Shown: positions 1-9,959, numbered from the stretch's first letter. The stretch is 33,922 nt of DNA from Verrucomicrobiia bacterium (GCA_028687435.1 JAQUAF010000047.1:1-33922), one strand, 5' to 3'. The notes: generated by a model from the letters alone, not told the origin. A program made the numbers and translations.

Positions 1-1551
1 AAGCAGAGCCCGGTACCCAGCGACCTGATCCGCGAGCTTCAGATCGCGGTTATGGTCAATGGCATGGAGAAGCACATTAAAACGATTTAAATGTGTCGTA
101 ATACTTGGAGCAATCTTCCTTGCCTTCTCCACGTCTCTCATCTCGTGAACATAGAAGAAGCCGAGTTCCTGCAATGCCTCGTCCTTAGACTCCGTCTCCA
201 CAGTTTTCACAACACGAGCGATAAGGGCTTTTTCACGTTCCTCAAGCTGTTTAAGAATCTCCGGATCGGTTTCTTTGGGTTCAAAAATATCGATGGCTTT
301 CCCTTGTGCGTTATATTTTTTTATCCAGAGCAATCTGCCATCCCTGCTTGCTTCGATCTGATTGTCGTGCTGATCATATTGATAGGTGGTAGTTCGACCC
401 TTTTCATCAATCTCGCGGACTAATCTTGCCTTCTCATCAAAAATCGCCCTGTAAACAACTGTTGTCTTTCCGTCTCTTCCCTGTTGCCGTTCAATCTTTC
501 TTAATCGATTGGCCAACGGACCGCCTACGAAAGTATACCTTTTAGTCCAAACTCCATTAGCAAAGGTCTCATCCCTCCCCGGGGATGTTTTCCATGCCTC
601 CACCGCCCCGTTTTTCTCATCCTTGCGTTCGATGGCGGCATAATCCCGCGCGGTTGCCCCGGGTTTTATGGTGTATCGCCATGAATTTTCAGCGGTCACA
701 TCCGATAAAAGCAGCTTTGTCGCGGCATCCCACGAAAATTCATGCCATGTCCCGTCGCTGTTGGCGATCTTCAAGGTCGGTTGCATTTTTTCCGTCACCC
801 CATAGGAAAACTGCTGCTCAAACTCCGGGGTGGTCAATCGGGTCAAACACCGGTCGGTTCCATTGACCGCCACCTTCGTTCCGCTGACCTGAAAATGCGG
901 ACGGTCACCCCATCCAATGGCAATCCGTTTCCCGCCGCCATAAACCAGCGCCTTGATCTCCCTGGTCATCGGATTCGTCTCCACACGCAAAACAGAAACC
1001 CCGCCGCAACGCAATTCCGTCACCGCCCCATCCGCCCCCCCTGACCGGATAAAATCAATGCGTTGGTTTTTATTGCTCATTGAAACAATTCTTGCGTTGA
1101 CATAGTCAAAACGCCAATCGCACGATGTCCACACGCTGGCGCACTTATCCTTGATCTCAGCCGCCCAATTGCTTGATCCCTTGAGGACGGTATCGGTCAG
1201 CTTTTGCCGGCCAAACCAGTTATTCAGACCGTTGGGTTGCGTCATCAAAAATGTTTTTTCGTCGGTTTGCAGGAAGATTGAGTCCAAGGGAAAGATTGCA
1301 AACGATTTTCCGGCATAGGGAGATCCATTTTCGCGGCTGGAATTGAAATTCAAAATCAGGGGAAGCTTGAAATCTTTCAGTTCAATCTCGGCAATCCTTT
1401 CCCAGAAAGACAAATATCCCCTCTCATTGCAATTTTGGAACCGGTTGACTGGGACCTTCCATTCTATCCCACAACAAAATGATTGTTGGCATGTAAAAAG
1501 ACTCATCCATGCCAACCATAACCAGACAACCGTTCTGAGTGGAAATTTCAT
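1..1551 (-). CDS. Secreted protein with a YD/RHS-like stretch, C-terminus cut by window edge
   Basis: The minus frame is open from an ATG at 1551 to base 1 (517 codons) with no stop, so the C-terminus lies outside the window. The N-terminus MKFPLRTVVWLWLAWMSLF is a basic, hydrophobic export signal ending near Cys/Ser residues; the rest is soluble. Around residues 370-430 the text GRTTTYQYDQHDNQIEASRDG resembles YD (RHS-type) repeats, here only one or two degenerate units. The tail is helical and charged. No enzyme motif was recognised. It follows a tiny membrane peptide gene by 48 bases on the same strand and may be co-transcribed with it. No clear Shine-Dalgarno precedes the ATG. Export is well supported; function is unknown. 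Confidence 0.75.
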   Translation of the reverse strand, partial: MKFPLRTVVWLWLAWMSLFTCQQSFCCGIEWKVPVNRFQNCNERGYLSFWERIAEIELKDFKLPLILNFNSSRENGSPYAGKSFAIFPLDSIFLQTDEKTFLMTQPNGLNNWFGRQKLTDTVLKGSSNWAAEIKDKCASVWTSCDWRFDYVNARIVSMSNKNQRIDFIRSGGADGAVTELRCGGVSVLRVETNPMTREIKALVYGGGKRIAIGWGDRPHFQVSGTKVAVNGTDRCLTRLTTPEFEQQFSYGVTEKMQPTLKIANSDGTWHEFSWDAATKLLLSDVTAENSWRYTIKPGATARDYAAIERKDEKNGAVEAWKTSPGRDETFANGVWTKRYTFVGGPLANRLRKIERQQGRDGKTTVVYRAIFDEKARLVREIDEKGRTTTYQYDQHDNQIEASRDGRLLWIKKYNAQGKAIDIFEPKETDPEILKQLEEREKALIARVVKTVETESKDEALQELGFFYVHEMRDVEKARKIAPSITTHLNRFNVLLHAIDHNRDLKLADQVAGYRALL

Positions 1552-1599
1552 GCCGAAACAGAGTGGAAAGGATCGCCAAACCCGAAAACCCGCCTTTTC

Positions 1600-1767
1600 C
1601 TACTCTCCTCCGCTGGAACTGCCGCCGCTGGAACTGCATTGATTGTCGTCGAAACAAATCGGGACAGGAGCCTTGCCCTTTTGCTGCTGTTGCTGGTTGG
1701 CGTAGGTGACCAAAACGATGAGATAGATCACTCCAATATAGATTGCGAATCTTGCCAAGGTTTTCAC
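1600..1767 (-). CDS. Small membrane peptide, 55 aa, Gln-rich linker and Cys/Ser/Gly tail
   Basis: A GTG start preceded by a near-perfect Shine-Dalgarno (AAGGAGG, 6-base spacing) gives this short gene better initiation evidence than most of the window. Residues 4-22 (LARFAIYIGVIYLIVLVTY) form one membrane helix. A run of five Gln follows, then a tail with two Cys and two SSSGG repeats. It lies 48 bases upstream of the secreted protein at 1-1551. A short anchored peptide ahead of a secreted partner fits a surface or assembly role, but I do not recognise the family. A longer ORF in another frame at 1424-1825 overlaps it and looks like a shadow because it ignores this ribosome site. Confidence 0.6.
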   Translation of the reverse strand: MKTLARFAIYIGVIYLIVLVTYANQQQQQKGKAPVPICFDDNQCSSSGGSSSGGE

Positions 1768-1934
1768 AATATTCCTCCTTGCTTTTTTGAGTTTTTAATA
1801 ATGACAAACCTTTTTTATTCCGCAAGCATTTTTTTGTAAAATTTTATACTTCAAAATAATGGCAAAATTGCACCGCCAAACGGGGCGTACTCAAGACAAA
1901 AAAAGCCGTTCCTCCCTCGCCGCCGCCTTGTTTT

Positions 1935-2018
1935 CTATCCCAAATAGTGGATCCGGCGCCGGTTGGCTTCCAGCAGACGCTGGTTGTAGTCATCCCCGCC
2001 ATCCAGATTGGCGCTCAT
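1935..2018 (-). pseudogene. Possible gene remnant or micro-ORF, 27 codons
   Basis: The minus frame ATG at 2018 to TAG at 1935 reads MSANLDGGDDYNQRLLEANR and continues RRIHYLG. The frame stays open about 15 codons further upstream before a TGA. The residue mix (DGGDDYNQRLLEANRRR) looks more like real protein than like random intergenic translation, so this may be the C-terminal end of a decayed gene. No ribosome site is visible and I do not recognise the source protein. Confidence 0.2.
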
Positions 2019-2074
2019 GAAAACCGGCGGTTGGGCGAGGATTGCCGGTTGAACAAAGGCTGGAAAAAATCAAA

Positions 2075-2097
2075 CGCGCCATGATTTTCATGGCGCG
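2075..2097. repeat. Perfect 10-bp hairpin with 3-base loop
   Basis: CGCGCCATGA, loop TTT, TCATGGCGCG. No T-run follows on either side, so it is not a classical terminator. It is the first of several strong hairpins in this gap. Confidence 0.7.
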
Positions 2098-2153
2098 ACG
2101 ACAGCAAAATGCCTTAAAACTCGGACCCTTTTCGCCCCTTTTACCCAAGGCAT

Positions 2154-2183
2154 GATGGACGGCGCTCATAAGCGCCGTCCATC
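2154..2183. repeat. Perfect 13-bp hairpin with 4-base loop
   Basis: Left arm 2154-2166 (GATGGACGGCGCT), loop CATA, right arm 2171-2183. It overlaps the 3' end of the weak ORF at 2166-2348, whose last residues are encoded by the hairpin. It has no T-tract. It could end transcription from the XRE regulator by another mechanism, protect an mRNA 3' end, or be a mobile palindromic unit. Confidence 0.7.
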
Positions 2184-2348
2184 AACCCGCGCGGAATGAT
2201 AAAACGTCATCAGGGTCGCAATCATTGCGCCTCTGACTTTGCCCCGTCCCAATGGGGAACCCCCTGCTCCACCCCCCAAGAGGAAAGCTGCAACCGCCCC
2301 GATCCAAGTCAAGAAGCAGACGCAGAGCCAAACCAATTGAGCGGGCAC
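2166..2348 (-). CDS. Possible small membrane protein downstream of the XRE regulator
   Basis: A 60-codon GTG-start frame lies 26 bases downstream of the XRE gene. Residues 3-25 (AQLVWLCVCFLTWIGAVAAFLL) form a strong membrane helix, followed by a Gly-rich turn and a second weak hydrophobic stretch. The last residues come from a 13-bp hairpin. There is no clear Shine-Dalgarno, and the start lies against a palindrome (2349-2365). A regulator plus small membrane protein is a common pairing, but coding status here is uncertain. Confidence 0.3.
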   Translation of the reverse strand: MPAQLVWLCVCFLTWIGAVAAFLLGGGAGGSPLGRGKVRGAMIATLMTFYHSARVDGRRL

Positions 2349-2365
2349 TTCACACGATGTGTGAA
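2349..2365. promoter_or_regulatory. 17-bp palindrome between XRE gene and next ORF
   Basis: TTCACAC-GAT-GTGTGAA is a perfect 7-3-7 dyad 9 bases past the XRE stop codon. The size and symmetry fit a binding site for a dimeric helix-turn-helix protein. It could also be a short RNA hairpin. Binding by the adjacent XRE protein is inference. Confidence 0.4.
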
Positions 2366-2374
2366 ATCATTGGA

Positions 2375-2596
2375 TCAGGGAACCCCCTTGAAGAGATCCT
2401 TCCAATCGCATCCAAAAGCCTTCTTCATCTGGTAGAAGACGGCAAAGGAGACGTTGACGCCATCAATCTCGATTTTCTGCAAATAACGCAGGTGGATGCC
2501 AACTTTATTGGCAAGCTGCGTTTGCGTCCATTTCTTTGCTTTGCGCAGAGCCCTGACGTTCTGCCCGACAATCATGCCTACATTGTTTTTTATCAT
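2375..2596 (-). CDS. XRE-family (Cro/C1-type) small DNA-binding regulator
   Basis: The 73-aa protein consists almost entirely of one HTH_3/XRE domain. The core VGQNVRALRKAKKWTQTQLA holds helices 1-2, GIHLRYLQKIE the recognition helix and turn, and FAVFYQMKKAFGCDWKDLF the last helices. Single-domain proteins of this kind act as dimeric repressors or as antitoxin-like regulators. The ATG at 2596 is preferred because AAGG lies 6 bases upstream; an ATG at 2617 would add seven residues without a ribosome site. A perfect palindrome follows the stop codon and a nested inverted repeat lies upstream, both possible operators. No toxin partner was recognised. Confidence 0.8.
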   Translation of the reverse strand: MIKNNVGMIVGQNVRALRKAKKWTQTQLANKVGIHLRYLQKIEIDGVNVSFAVFYQMKKAFGCDWKDLFKGVP

Positions 2597-2652
2597 CGTC
2601 TGCCTTAAAGCACACATTATGCCATTCTTTTCACTTTCGTAAACAAAACAAA

Positions 2653-2753
2653 AACCTGTTCAAAATCAACACTTTATGCGCCTTTTGCGCCATCGCCCCA
2701 AAAGACACAAAGTGTCCGGTGTCCGATAATGGATTACCATTTTCGAACAGGTT
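2653..2753. repeat. Inverted repeat pair flanking the XRE upstream region
   Basis: AACCTGTTCAAAAT (2653-2666) is mirrored by ATTTTCGAACAGGTT (2739-2753), 14 matched bases with one extra G. The enclosed 72 bases include a smaller dyad GACAC-AAA-GTGTC at 2704-2716. The layout could be terminal repeats of a tiny element or an operator pair upstream of the XRE gene. Confidence 0.45.
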
Positions 2754-2755
2754 AA

Positions 2756-2817
2756 AGAGGCTCTTGTCTAGGTAGAGCCGCCGGGGAACTGGCGGCTCTA
2801 CCTAGACAAGAGCCTCT
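2756..2817. repeat. Perfect 27-bp hairpin with 8-base loop
   Basis: Arms 2756-2782 and 2791-2817 are exact reverse complements over 27 bases, with loop GGGGAACT. The arm begins AGAGGCTCTTG and ends GAGCCGCC. It lies 34 bases beyond the stop of the leftward gene at 2852, so it may act as its transcript end. The tail on that strand (TTTAACC) is too poor in T for a standard terminator, and the stem is far longer than a terminator needs. A perfect dyad of this length suggests a mobile palindromic unit or recent insertion. Confidence 0.85.
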
Positions 2818-2851
2818 AAAATCGAAAATTCAACCCTCCCATTCAAAATCA

Positions 2852-4051
2852 TCACCTTTTTCCGGCCTCCACCGCGTCAAACCACTCATGGGCAGGCCCT
2901 CGAATCCGGGCGGGACAAACCCGGTCCCTGTCATTCAACTCCACCCTCCAATTCAGCCAATCCATGCGGGATGGCGGCGGTTGTTCCCGATGCAAATCCG
3001 CCAGCCATGACAGGGCCGCATACCGGCGCAATTCGGCATCCCGGCGCAAGGAGGCCAGTTTCAAAACCGCGCCATCCTCATTCATCGAAGTCCTTGCGCA
3101 ATCAAACCATCGGCGGAACCACGGATTGGCCACAGGACCGATCTGTTGAGCCGCCAAAGCCTTCCTTGCCTCATCCCCGGGATCGGCGCCCTGTTGGATT
3201 TCCTCCATCAACAACACCTTTTTCAAAGTTGACGCAAACCCCAGCCTCAGCCAGGACAAGCTGGCTGCCTGCCGTTTCCAAAGCTCCTTCCACCACCTCT
3301 CAACATCCTCCAACCCGCCCGTCTCGCGCAGCCACCGGCGCGCGGTCATGGAGTCGCTCCAGTTCAGATTTTTCCGCAAAACCGGCGTTGACTGCGGCGA
3401 CAGCAACGTCTGGCAGATCATCGCCGCCAGAGCCCTGGCATTGTCGTCCAGCAAAACCTTTCCCTCCAATTCCGACAGCGCCATGGCAAAGGAAAACTCC
3501 GGTTCCATGCGGGCAAGCAGCGAAACACGGCCCAACACCTCGTTGCGCTCATCCGGTTCCATCGCCAAAACAGCCAGTCCCTCCGTCACCCACACCGGCA
3601 CCCTCAAATCCGCCTTGAAACGCTGTTTCTCATTCATCTCCAAAAACGCCGTCCTTACACAGAGGGCCCGAACCACACCGCGTTGAAAACCATCAACGGT
3701 GACAGGCGTTTCGTCCCAATTGACCTGGATTTTGATCGAACGATCCCTGCGATACACACGCAGGGCGCCGGGCTCGAGCTTCCCCCCTTCATTTTCCCGT
3801 CCCACGGCCAGCACAATGGGAACCCCGCTCCGGGATGATCTCACCCCCATCATCGAACAAAAACGACCGGCCACCCGGTCAGCCTGCATGGCCAGCACGG
3901 GCGCATCCTCATCCGACGGCGCATAAATATGCAGCTGCCACTCCTGACTGGCCGAATAGCCGCGCTCAAATGCCTTTCCCCACCCCGCTCCCAAAAACGC
4001 GAATGCCAACGGAAAAACCAATCCGCTCAAAAAAAATCCCATCCCGGGCAT
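2852..4051 (-). CDS. Exported hypothetical protein with degenerate peptidase-MA-like motif
   Basis: About 399 aa. The ATG at 4051 is chosen because AAGGA lies 8 bases upstream; an ATG at 4069 adds six residues. MGFFLSGLVFPLAFAFLGAG is an export signal or N-terminal anchor. Near the middle, VPVWVTEGLAVLAMEP matches the W-x-x-E-G-x-A segment that follows the HExxH helix in gluzincin (peptidase MA-like) proteins. The preceding helix, VVRALCVRTAFLEMNEKQ, has no HExxH, so zinc catalysis is unlikely. The C-terminal half is helical with many Trp. It is the last of three leftward genes after the FmdB-like and zinc-ribbon genes. Family relation is inferred from one motif only. Confidence 0.7.
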   Translation of the reverse strand: MPGMGFFLSGLVFPLAFAFLGAGWGKAFERGYSASQEWQLHIYAPSDEDAPVLAMQADRVAGRFCSMMGVRSSRSGVPIVLAVGRENEGGKLEPGALRVYRRDRSIKIQVNWDETPVTVDGFQRGVVRALCVRTAFLEMNEKQRFKADLRVPVWVTEGLAVLAMEPDERNEVLGRVSLLARMEPEFSFAMALSELEGKVLLDDNARALAAMICQTLLSPQSTPVLRKNLNWSDSMTARRWLRETGGLEDVERWWKELWKRQAASLSWLRLGFASTLKKVLLMEEIQQGADPGDEARKALAAQQIGPVANPWFRRWFDCARTSMNEDGAVLKLASLRRDAELRRYAALSWLADLHREQPPPSRMDWLNWRVELNDRDRVCPARIRGPAHEWFDAVEAGKR

Positions 4052-4107
4052 CTGTCCTTTCCTTGTCATTTTTGCGAGTCTTATCGGATCACACTCACAT
4101 TTTCATT

Positions 4108-4127
4108 CCTTCAGCCTTCCATCAGCC
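4108..4127. repeat. CTTCAG-type dispersed repeat
   Basis: CCTTCAGCCTTCCATCAGCC in the gap between the zinc-ribbon gene and the next leftward gene. It matches the CTTCAGCCTT core seen at five other gene boundaries in this window. Confidence 0.5.
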
Positions 4128-4145
4128 CGTGCCGCAACGACACAA

Positions 4146-4892
4146 TCAAAAATCCGTCTTCCGGGTCTTCAATGAAACCTGGCCGGGTTTGAACACCAGG
4201 GATTCCGTCTTGGCCAGAATCTGCTTCTCTGTTTCCAAACCGTTCAGCAGCCCTTTCGCAATTTTTTGGATTCTTTCCAAAGACAAGGCGCTCTCCGGAG
4301 GCACCCGCACCCGCCCGACCCGGGCTCCGACCGGCACAAACGTCATCCGGTTTTCAACCAGCGCCGGTTTCACTTCCAGGGAAAAGACCAGACGGAAATA
4401 CTTCCACTTCATCTGGATGACGACCACCGCCACCCCGTCCCGGATGCTCACATACGCGCTGTCAAGACCGATGGGCTGGTCCGCCATGGCCTTTTGAGCC
4501 TGTTTGACCACCTGCGAAAGCATGGAATTGAGCTCCTCCTCGTCCAGATTCATCGACACCACCTGGTCAACCGAAACCGCCTCGATTAACTGGGTCTGCT
4601 TGTTTTGGTAAGACTCAAAGTGGCGATCGTCAAACCCCTTGCGAAACACCTGCGGAGGCATCATGATCAATGTCAGGAAAGCCGCCACCGCCGCCAGCAT
4701 GATCACCTCAATGAATTTCGTCATGCCGGACGCCACAATCTTTCCAAACGGCATCTGTTTCTTTCCGCTTCGAGCCCGCTTGACGACCCCGCTCTGGGGC
4801 CCCACCCGGTTGAGATCAAGTTTTTCTCCGCACTTGGCGCAAAAGATGCGTCCCAGTTCGTTGTCGTATTGGCATTTTGGACACACAAGCAT
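4146..4892 (-). CDS. Membrane-anchored zinc-ribbon protein
   Basis: The 248-aa protein begins with a four-Cys zinc ribbon, CPKC at residues 4-7 and CAKC at 18-21. A basic linker follows, then one membrane helix near residues 62-80 (EVIMLAAVAAFLTLIMMPP). The remaining ~165 residues form a soluble domain with alternating beta-like stretches (VAVVVIQMKWKYFRLVFSLE) that I do not recognise. With the ribbon in the cytoplasm the C-terminal domain would lie outside the inner membrane. It is 45 bases downstream of the FmdB-like gene and 94 upstream of the next leftward gene, so the three probably form one transcript. Confidence 0.75.
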   Translation of the reverse strand: MLVCPKCQYDNELGRIFCAKCGEKLDLNRVGPQSGVVKRARSGKKQMPFGKIVASGMTKFIEVIMLAAVAAFLTLIMMPPQVFRKGFDDRHFESYQNKQTQLIEAVSVDQVVSMNLDEEELNSMLSQVVKQAQKAMADQPIGLDSAYVSIRDGVAVVVIQMKWKYFRLVFSLEVKPALVENRMTFVPVGARVGRVRVPPESALSLERIQKIAKGLLNGLETEKQILAKTESLVFKPGQVSLKTRKTDF

Positions 4893-4937
4893 GTTTTTGC
4901 CTTTGGTATGAAACCACCGTGCGGTGTTGATCTTAAA

Positions 4938-5300
4938 TCAGACGCTCTTGTTTTTTTTGGCGGCCTTGGCGCCGGTTTCCTTGCCAGCCGAACTTCCGGA
5001 AGCCGATCCCGATGAGGTTTTTTCGGAACTTGTGGAGGTCGTTTCCTTCTTGGTTGCCGACTCCGCGTCTTTCTTGGCGGCCTGTTTATAACCCTCACTT
5101 CGATAATCGGTGATATAAAAACCCGACCCCTTGAAAATGATCCCGGCGCCGGCGCTCAACAAACGGCGGACCTTTCCTTTGTGCCACTTTTTTCCTTCGC
5201 AAAGTTCCTTGGGACAAACCGTCAAGGGTTTGTCTTTCATGGACTGGCGGTATTCAAAGCGCTTTCCACATTTGAGGCATTCGTATTCGTAGGTAGGCAT
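4938..5300 (-). CDS. FmdB-family zinc-ribbon protein
   Basis: The 120-aa protein opens with MPTYEYECLKCGKRFEYRQS, the hallmark of FmdB/CxxC_CXXC_SSSS regulators. The first Cys pair is C8-x2-C11. The second is C29-x4-C34 (CPKELC) instead of the usual CPxC, an unusual spacing. The family segment VRRLLSAGAGIIFKGSGFYITDY follows. From residue 75 the tail is a low-complexity Ser/Thr/Lys/Glu stretch, probably disordered. Members occur widely as small putative regulatory proteins; the exact role is not established. First gene of the leftward trio; its promoter must lie within 5301-5552, shared with divergent leuS. Confidence 0.85.
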   Translation of the reverse strand: MPTYEYECLKCGKRFEYRQSMKDKPLTVCPKELCEGKKWHKGKVRRLLSAGAGIIFKGSGFYITDYRSEGYKQAAKKDAESATKKETTSTSSEKTSSGSASGSSAGKETGAKAAKKNKSV

Positions 5301-5443
5301 GGTCGGTTCAATCCTGGTTTAAAGCTTGATTTAGCCCATTGGGAAACCATCAGCGCAAGCCAAAAAGCAAATGTATTTTTGTGACGCCGCTTTGCGGCAA
5401 GCGTCGCGGGAACCCCCGGCATCCTTTCATTCATGGATTTGAC

Positions 5444-5468
5444 GGAGGGCCGGCCTCCCGGACGGCCA
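5444..5468 (+). repeat. Dispersed 25-base GC-rich repeat, copy 1
   Basis: The segment, with core GGAGGGCCGGCCTCCC, is identical over 25 bases to the reverse complement of 32973-32997. It contains the palindrome GGCCGGCC and lies in the fmdB/leuS divergent gap. Matching copies 27 kb apart, both intergenic, indicate a dispersed palindromic repeat. Confidence 0.7.
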
Positions 5469-5482
5469 AAGGGTGGAAAGAT

Positions 5483-5510
5483 TTAGCAAACCAGCCTCGT
5501 AACCTAATAG
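5483..5510 (+). promoter_or_regulatory. Weak candidate promoter for leuS
   Basis: TTAGCA and TAATAG boxes are separated by 16 bases, with the leuS ATG 42 bases downstream. Only a partial match to sigma-70 consensus; offered because the position is sensible. Confidence 0.25.
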
Positions 5511-5552
5511 AACTTGCATCCCCGGCCCGCTTTCCTGCATCCTCAATAATCC

Positions 5553-8258
<2,706 letters not shown>

Positions 8259-8345
8259 GTGGTCGAATTCGAGACAGACGCTTTCAATCAAGAACACCAG
8301 CCGGGAGCTTGCAACACACCGGCCATTATTCTAAGGTACCCTTGA

Positions 8346-8663
8346 ATGAACCTGCATCTGGCATGTGAACCAATCGAGGGAATCGACGGAGAAAATCTTC
8401 GCCGGATGCATGATGTGCTGTCAAGCTACCTGGACATCCGGCGCGTCTGGATTTTCGGATCGCTGGCCCGGGGACGCAAATCGGACTGGCGTTCGGATCT
8501 GGATCTGGCTGTGGAAGGCCTGCCCGTGAATTTGCATGCGCGGTTTTGGTCCGAACTGGATCAAGCAGTTTCCATGCCGGTGGATGTGATTCGGTGGGAA
8601 ACCGCAAGCGCCCTTTTGCGCGAAGAAATCACCAAGTGGGGAAAACTGCTTTATGAAACCTGA
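8346..8663 (+). CDS. mntA: MntA-like nucleotidyltransferase antitoxin
   Basis: The 105-aa minimal nucleotidyltransferase carries GSLARGRKSDWRSDLDL: Gly38-Ser39 of the nucleotide-binding turn and the paired metal-binding Asp51 and Asp53. In characterised MntA-HepT systems this protein neutralises HepT by adding AMP to a Tyr in its active site. The gene overlaps the HEPN gene by 11 bases, the usual coupling of the module. AAGG upstream of the ATG is a modest ribosome site. The downstream protein has the matching target motif, which supports a functional module. Confidence 0.88.
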   Translation: MNLHLACEPIEGIDGENLRRMHDVLSSYLDIRRVWIFGSLARGRKSDWRSDLDLAVEGLPVNLHARFWSELDQAVSMPVDVIRWETASALLREEITKWGKLLYET

Positions 8664-9135
8664 CCCCGCCGCCCTGGCTTCGCTGAATGCCATTATTGGC
8701 CACGATATCGCCGCAATCGAGCGCCTGGATCTGGAATTGCAACGCATCGCCGCCTCCTTGAATTCGCCCGCTCCCGATTTCCGCGATCTGGCGGCCGCCG
8801 CCTACACATTCCACAATCTCTATAACGCTCTCGAAAATTCATTTGAACAAATCTCCCGCACCTTTGAAAACCACGTGGTCGACCAGGCTCAGTGGCACAA
8901 GGAACTGCTGAAAAAAATGTTCCTTTCAATCCCCAAAATCCGTCCCGCTGTGCTTCCTCCAAACCTTCGAAAAATACTTCACGACCTTCGAGGCTTTCGC
9001 CATATTTTCCGGCACAGTTACGATTTCGAATTGGACGCCGAACGTCTGCGTTATCTGCTTCAACACTGGAACTCCGAAAAAACGGATCTCATCAAAGCCA
9101 TGCGGGATTTTGGCGCCACTCTGTTGTCAGCGTAA
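8653..9135 (+). CDS. hepT: HepT-like HEPN ribonuclease toxin
   Basis: The 160-aa all-helical HEPN protein has the signature R-x4-H-x-Y intact: Arg116, His121 and Tyr123 in FRHIFRHSY. Arg and His are the RNase catalytic pair; Tyr is the AMPylation target in studied systems, where HepT cuts RNA (tRNA reported). It overlaps mntA, whose product would be the antitoxin. Its length, longer than compact HepT of ~140 aa, and the Phe/Tyr-rich helix AAAYTFHNLYNALENSFEQI fit the HepT-like_2 subgroup. It converges with the methyltransferase gene, whose stop is 10 bases away. The intact motif suggests the module is active. Confidence 0.88.
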   Translation: MKPDPAALASLNAIIGHDIAAIERLDLELQRIAASLNSPAPDFRDLAAAAYTFHNLYNALENSFEQISRTFENHVVDQAQWHKELLKKMFLSIPKIRPAVLPPNLRKILHDLRGFRHIFRHSYDFELDAERLRYLLQHWNSEKTDLIKAMRDFGATLLSA

Positions 9136-9145
9136 ATGACTCCAT

Positions 9146-9958
9146 TTACATCAAAACAGCCACGGCTTTGAAGAACGTGTAGCAAAAAACACCGCTTTTT
9201 CCGGCGGCGCGACGAAGATCCCGGATGCCCTCGCGCCATTGGGCGGGTGAAATCATTTTTTGACGGATCGCCTCGTCACGCGCAGCCTCCACCATGGCTA
9301 TGTAGGTGTTGCGCGTAAATCCCCGCACCCATTCGGGACGGCTGGCATCGGCATAAACAAAACGCGGAGACACCTTCACCTTGCGAAACCCCGCCTGTTT
9401 CAAAAGGGGAAAAAGTTGTCTTCCGATAAGGGAATCCCCTCCCGCCCTGGCTTGCAAATCAATCAAGCATTGAATGGTTTTCCACGCCTTTTCGCTCCAG
9501 GGATGAAACAGGGTGGAGTCGTGATCCCCCTCAATCACCGTCAGGCTCCCGCCCGGTTTGAGCATTCTTTTCAAACGCCTCAAAACGAAAAGCGGTTTGG
9601 ACAGGTGTTCGAGAACAAAACAAACAAACACATGATCAAAGGAGCCGGGAGGAAACGGCAGATCATTCAAATCCGTCTGTTGAAAATCGACATTGCGAAT
9701 GTCCGCCCTCCGGACACGGCGGGCGGCAGCCCGCAGGGAATCGCCCGAAATGTCCACGGAAAGAAAACGGGCGCGGGGACTGTTCCGGGCCAGCAAAACC
9801 GTCTGCGCCCCCACCCCGCATCCCGCCTCAAAAATACGCTCACCGGCGGCGTAACGGACGCCGGCATGCAGCAATTCCGCCAAAACGCCGGCCTGATCCT
9901 GAAGCCGGACATCTTCCCGCTCGGAATAACCATGCACGTAACGATGATCCCGCTTCAT
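9146..9958 (-). CDS. Class I SAM-dependent methyltransferase
   Basis: The 270-aa protein has the SAM-binding motif I IFEAGCGVGAQTVLLAR, an acidic motif II end (FLSVDIS), motif post-II FQQTDLNDLPFPPGSFDHV and LKPGGSLTVIEGD as motif III. The fold resembles the UbiE/Methyltransf_11 group; substrate unknown. The start MKRDHRYVHGYS is set by the upstream gene: the deacetylase stop TGA and this ATG are separated by one base, so translation is probably coupled. A longer reading frame upstream overlaps the deacetylase and is not needed. Co-expression with a polysaccharide deacetylase hints at an envelope or glycan substrate, which is inference. Confidence 0.85.
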   Translation of the reverse strand: MKRDHRYVHGYSEREDVRLQDQAGVLAELLHAGVRYAAGERIFEAGCGVGAQTVLLARNSPRARFLSVDISGDSLRAAARRVRRADIRNVDFQQTDLNDLPFPPGSFDHVFVCFVLEHLSKPLFVLRRLKRMLKPGGSLTVIEGDHDSTLFHPWSEKAWKTIQCLIDLQARAGGDSLIGRQLFPLLKQAGFRKVKVSPRFVYADASRPEWVRGFTRNTYIAMVEAARDEAIRQKMISPAQWREGIRDLRRAAGKSGVFCYTFFKAVAVLM

Positions 9959-9959
9959 G

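Larger units (their letters stand above)
1768..2165. other. Gene-poor stretch with hairpins and one ORF remnant
   Basis: About 400 bases without a convincing gene. The right-hand part holds two strong hairpins (2075-2097, 2154-2183). The middle carries a short minus-strand reading frame listed separately. The part at 1768-1860 is AT-rich and probably contains the promoter of the small peptide gene. On the minus strand a TTTACA box lies 17 bases before a TAAAAA box there, but the match is weak. Confidence 0.4.

Noticed and set aside
1424..1825. 133-codon minus-strand ORF overlapping the first two genes
   Set aside because: It runs across the small peptide gene, which has a strong ribosome site, and across the signal peptide of the secreted protein.
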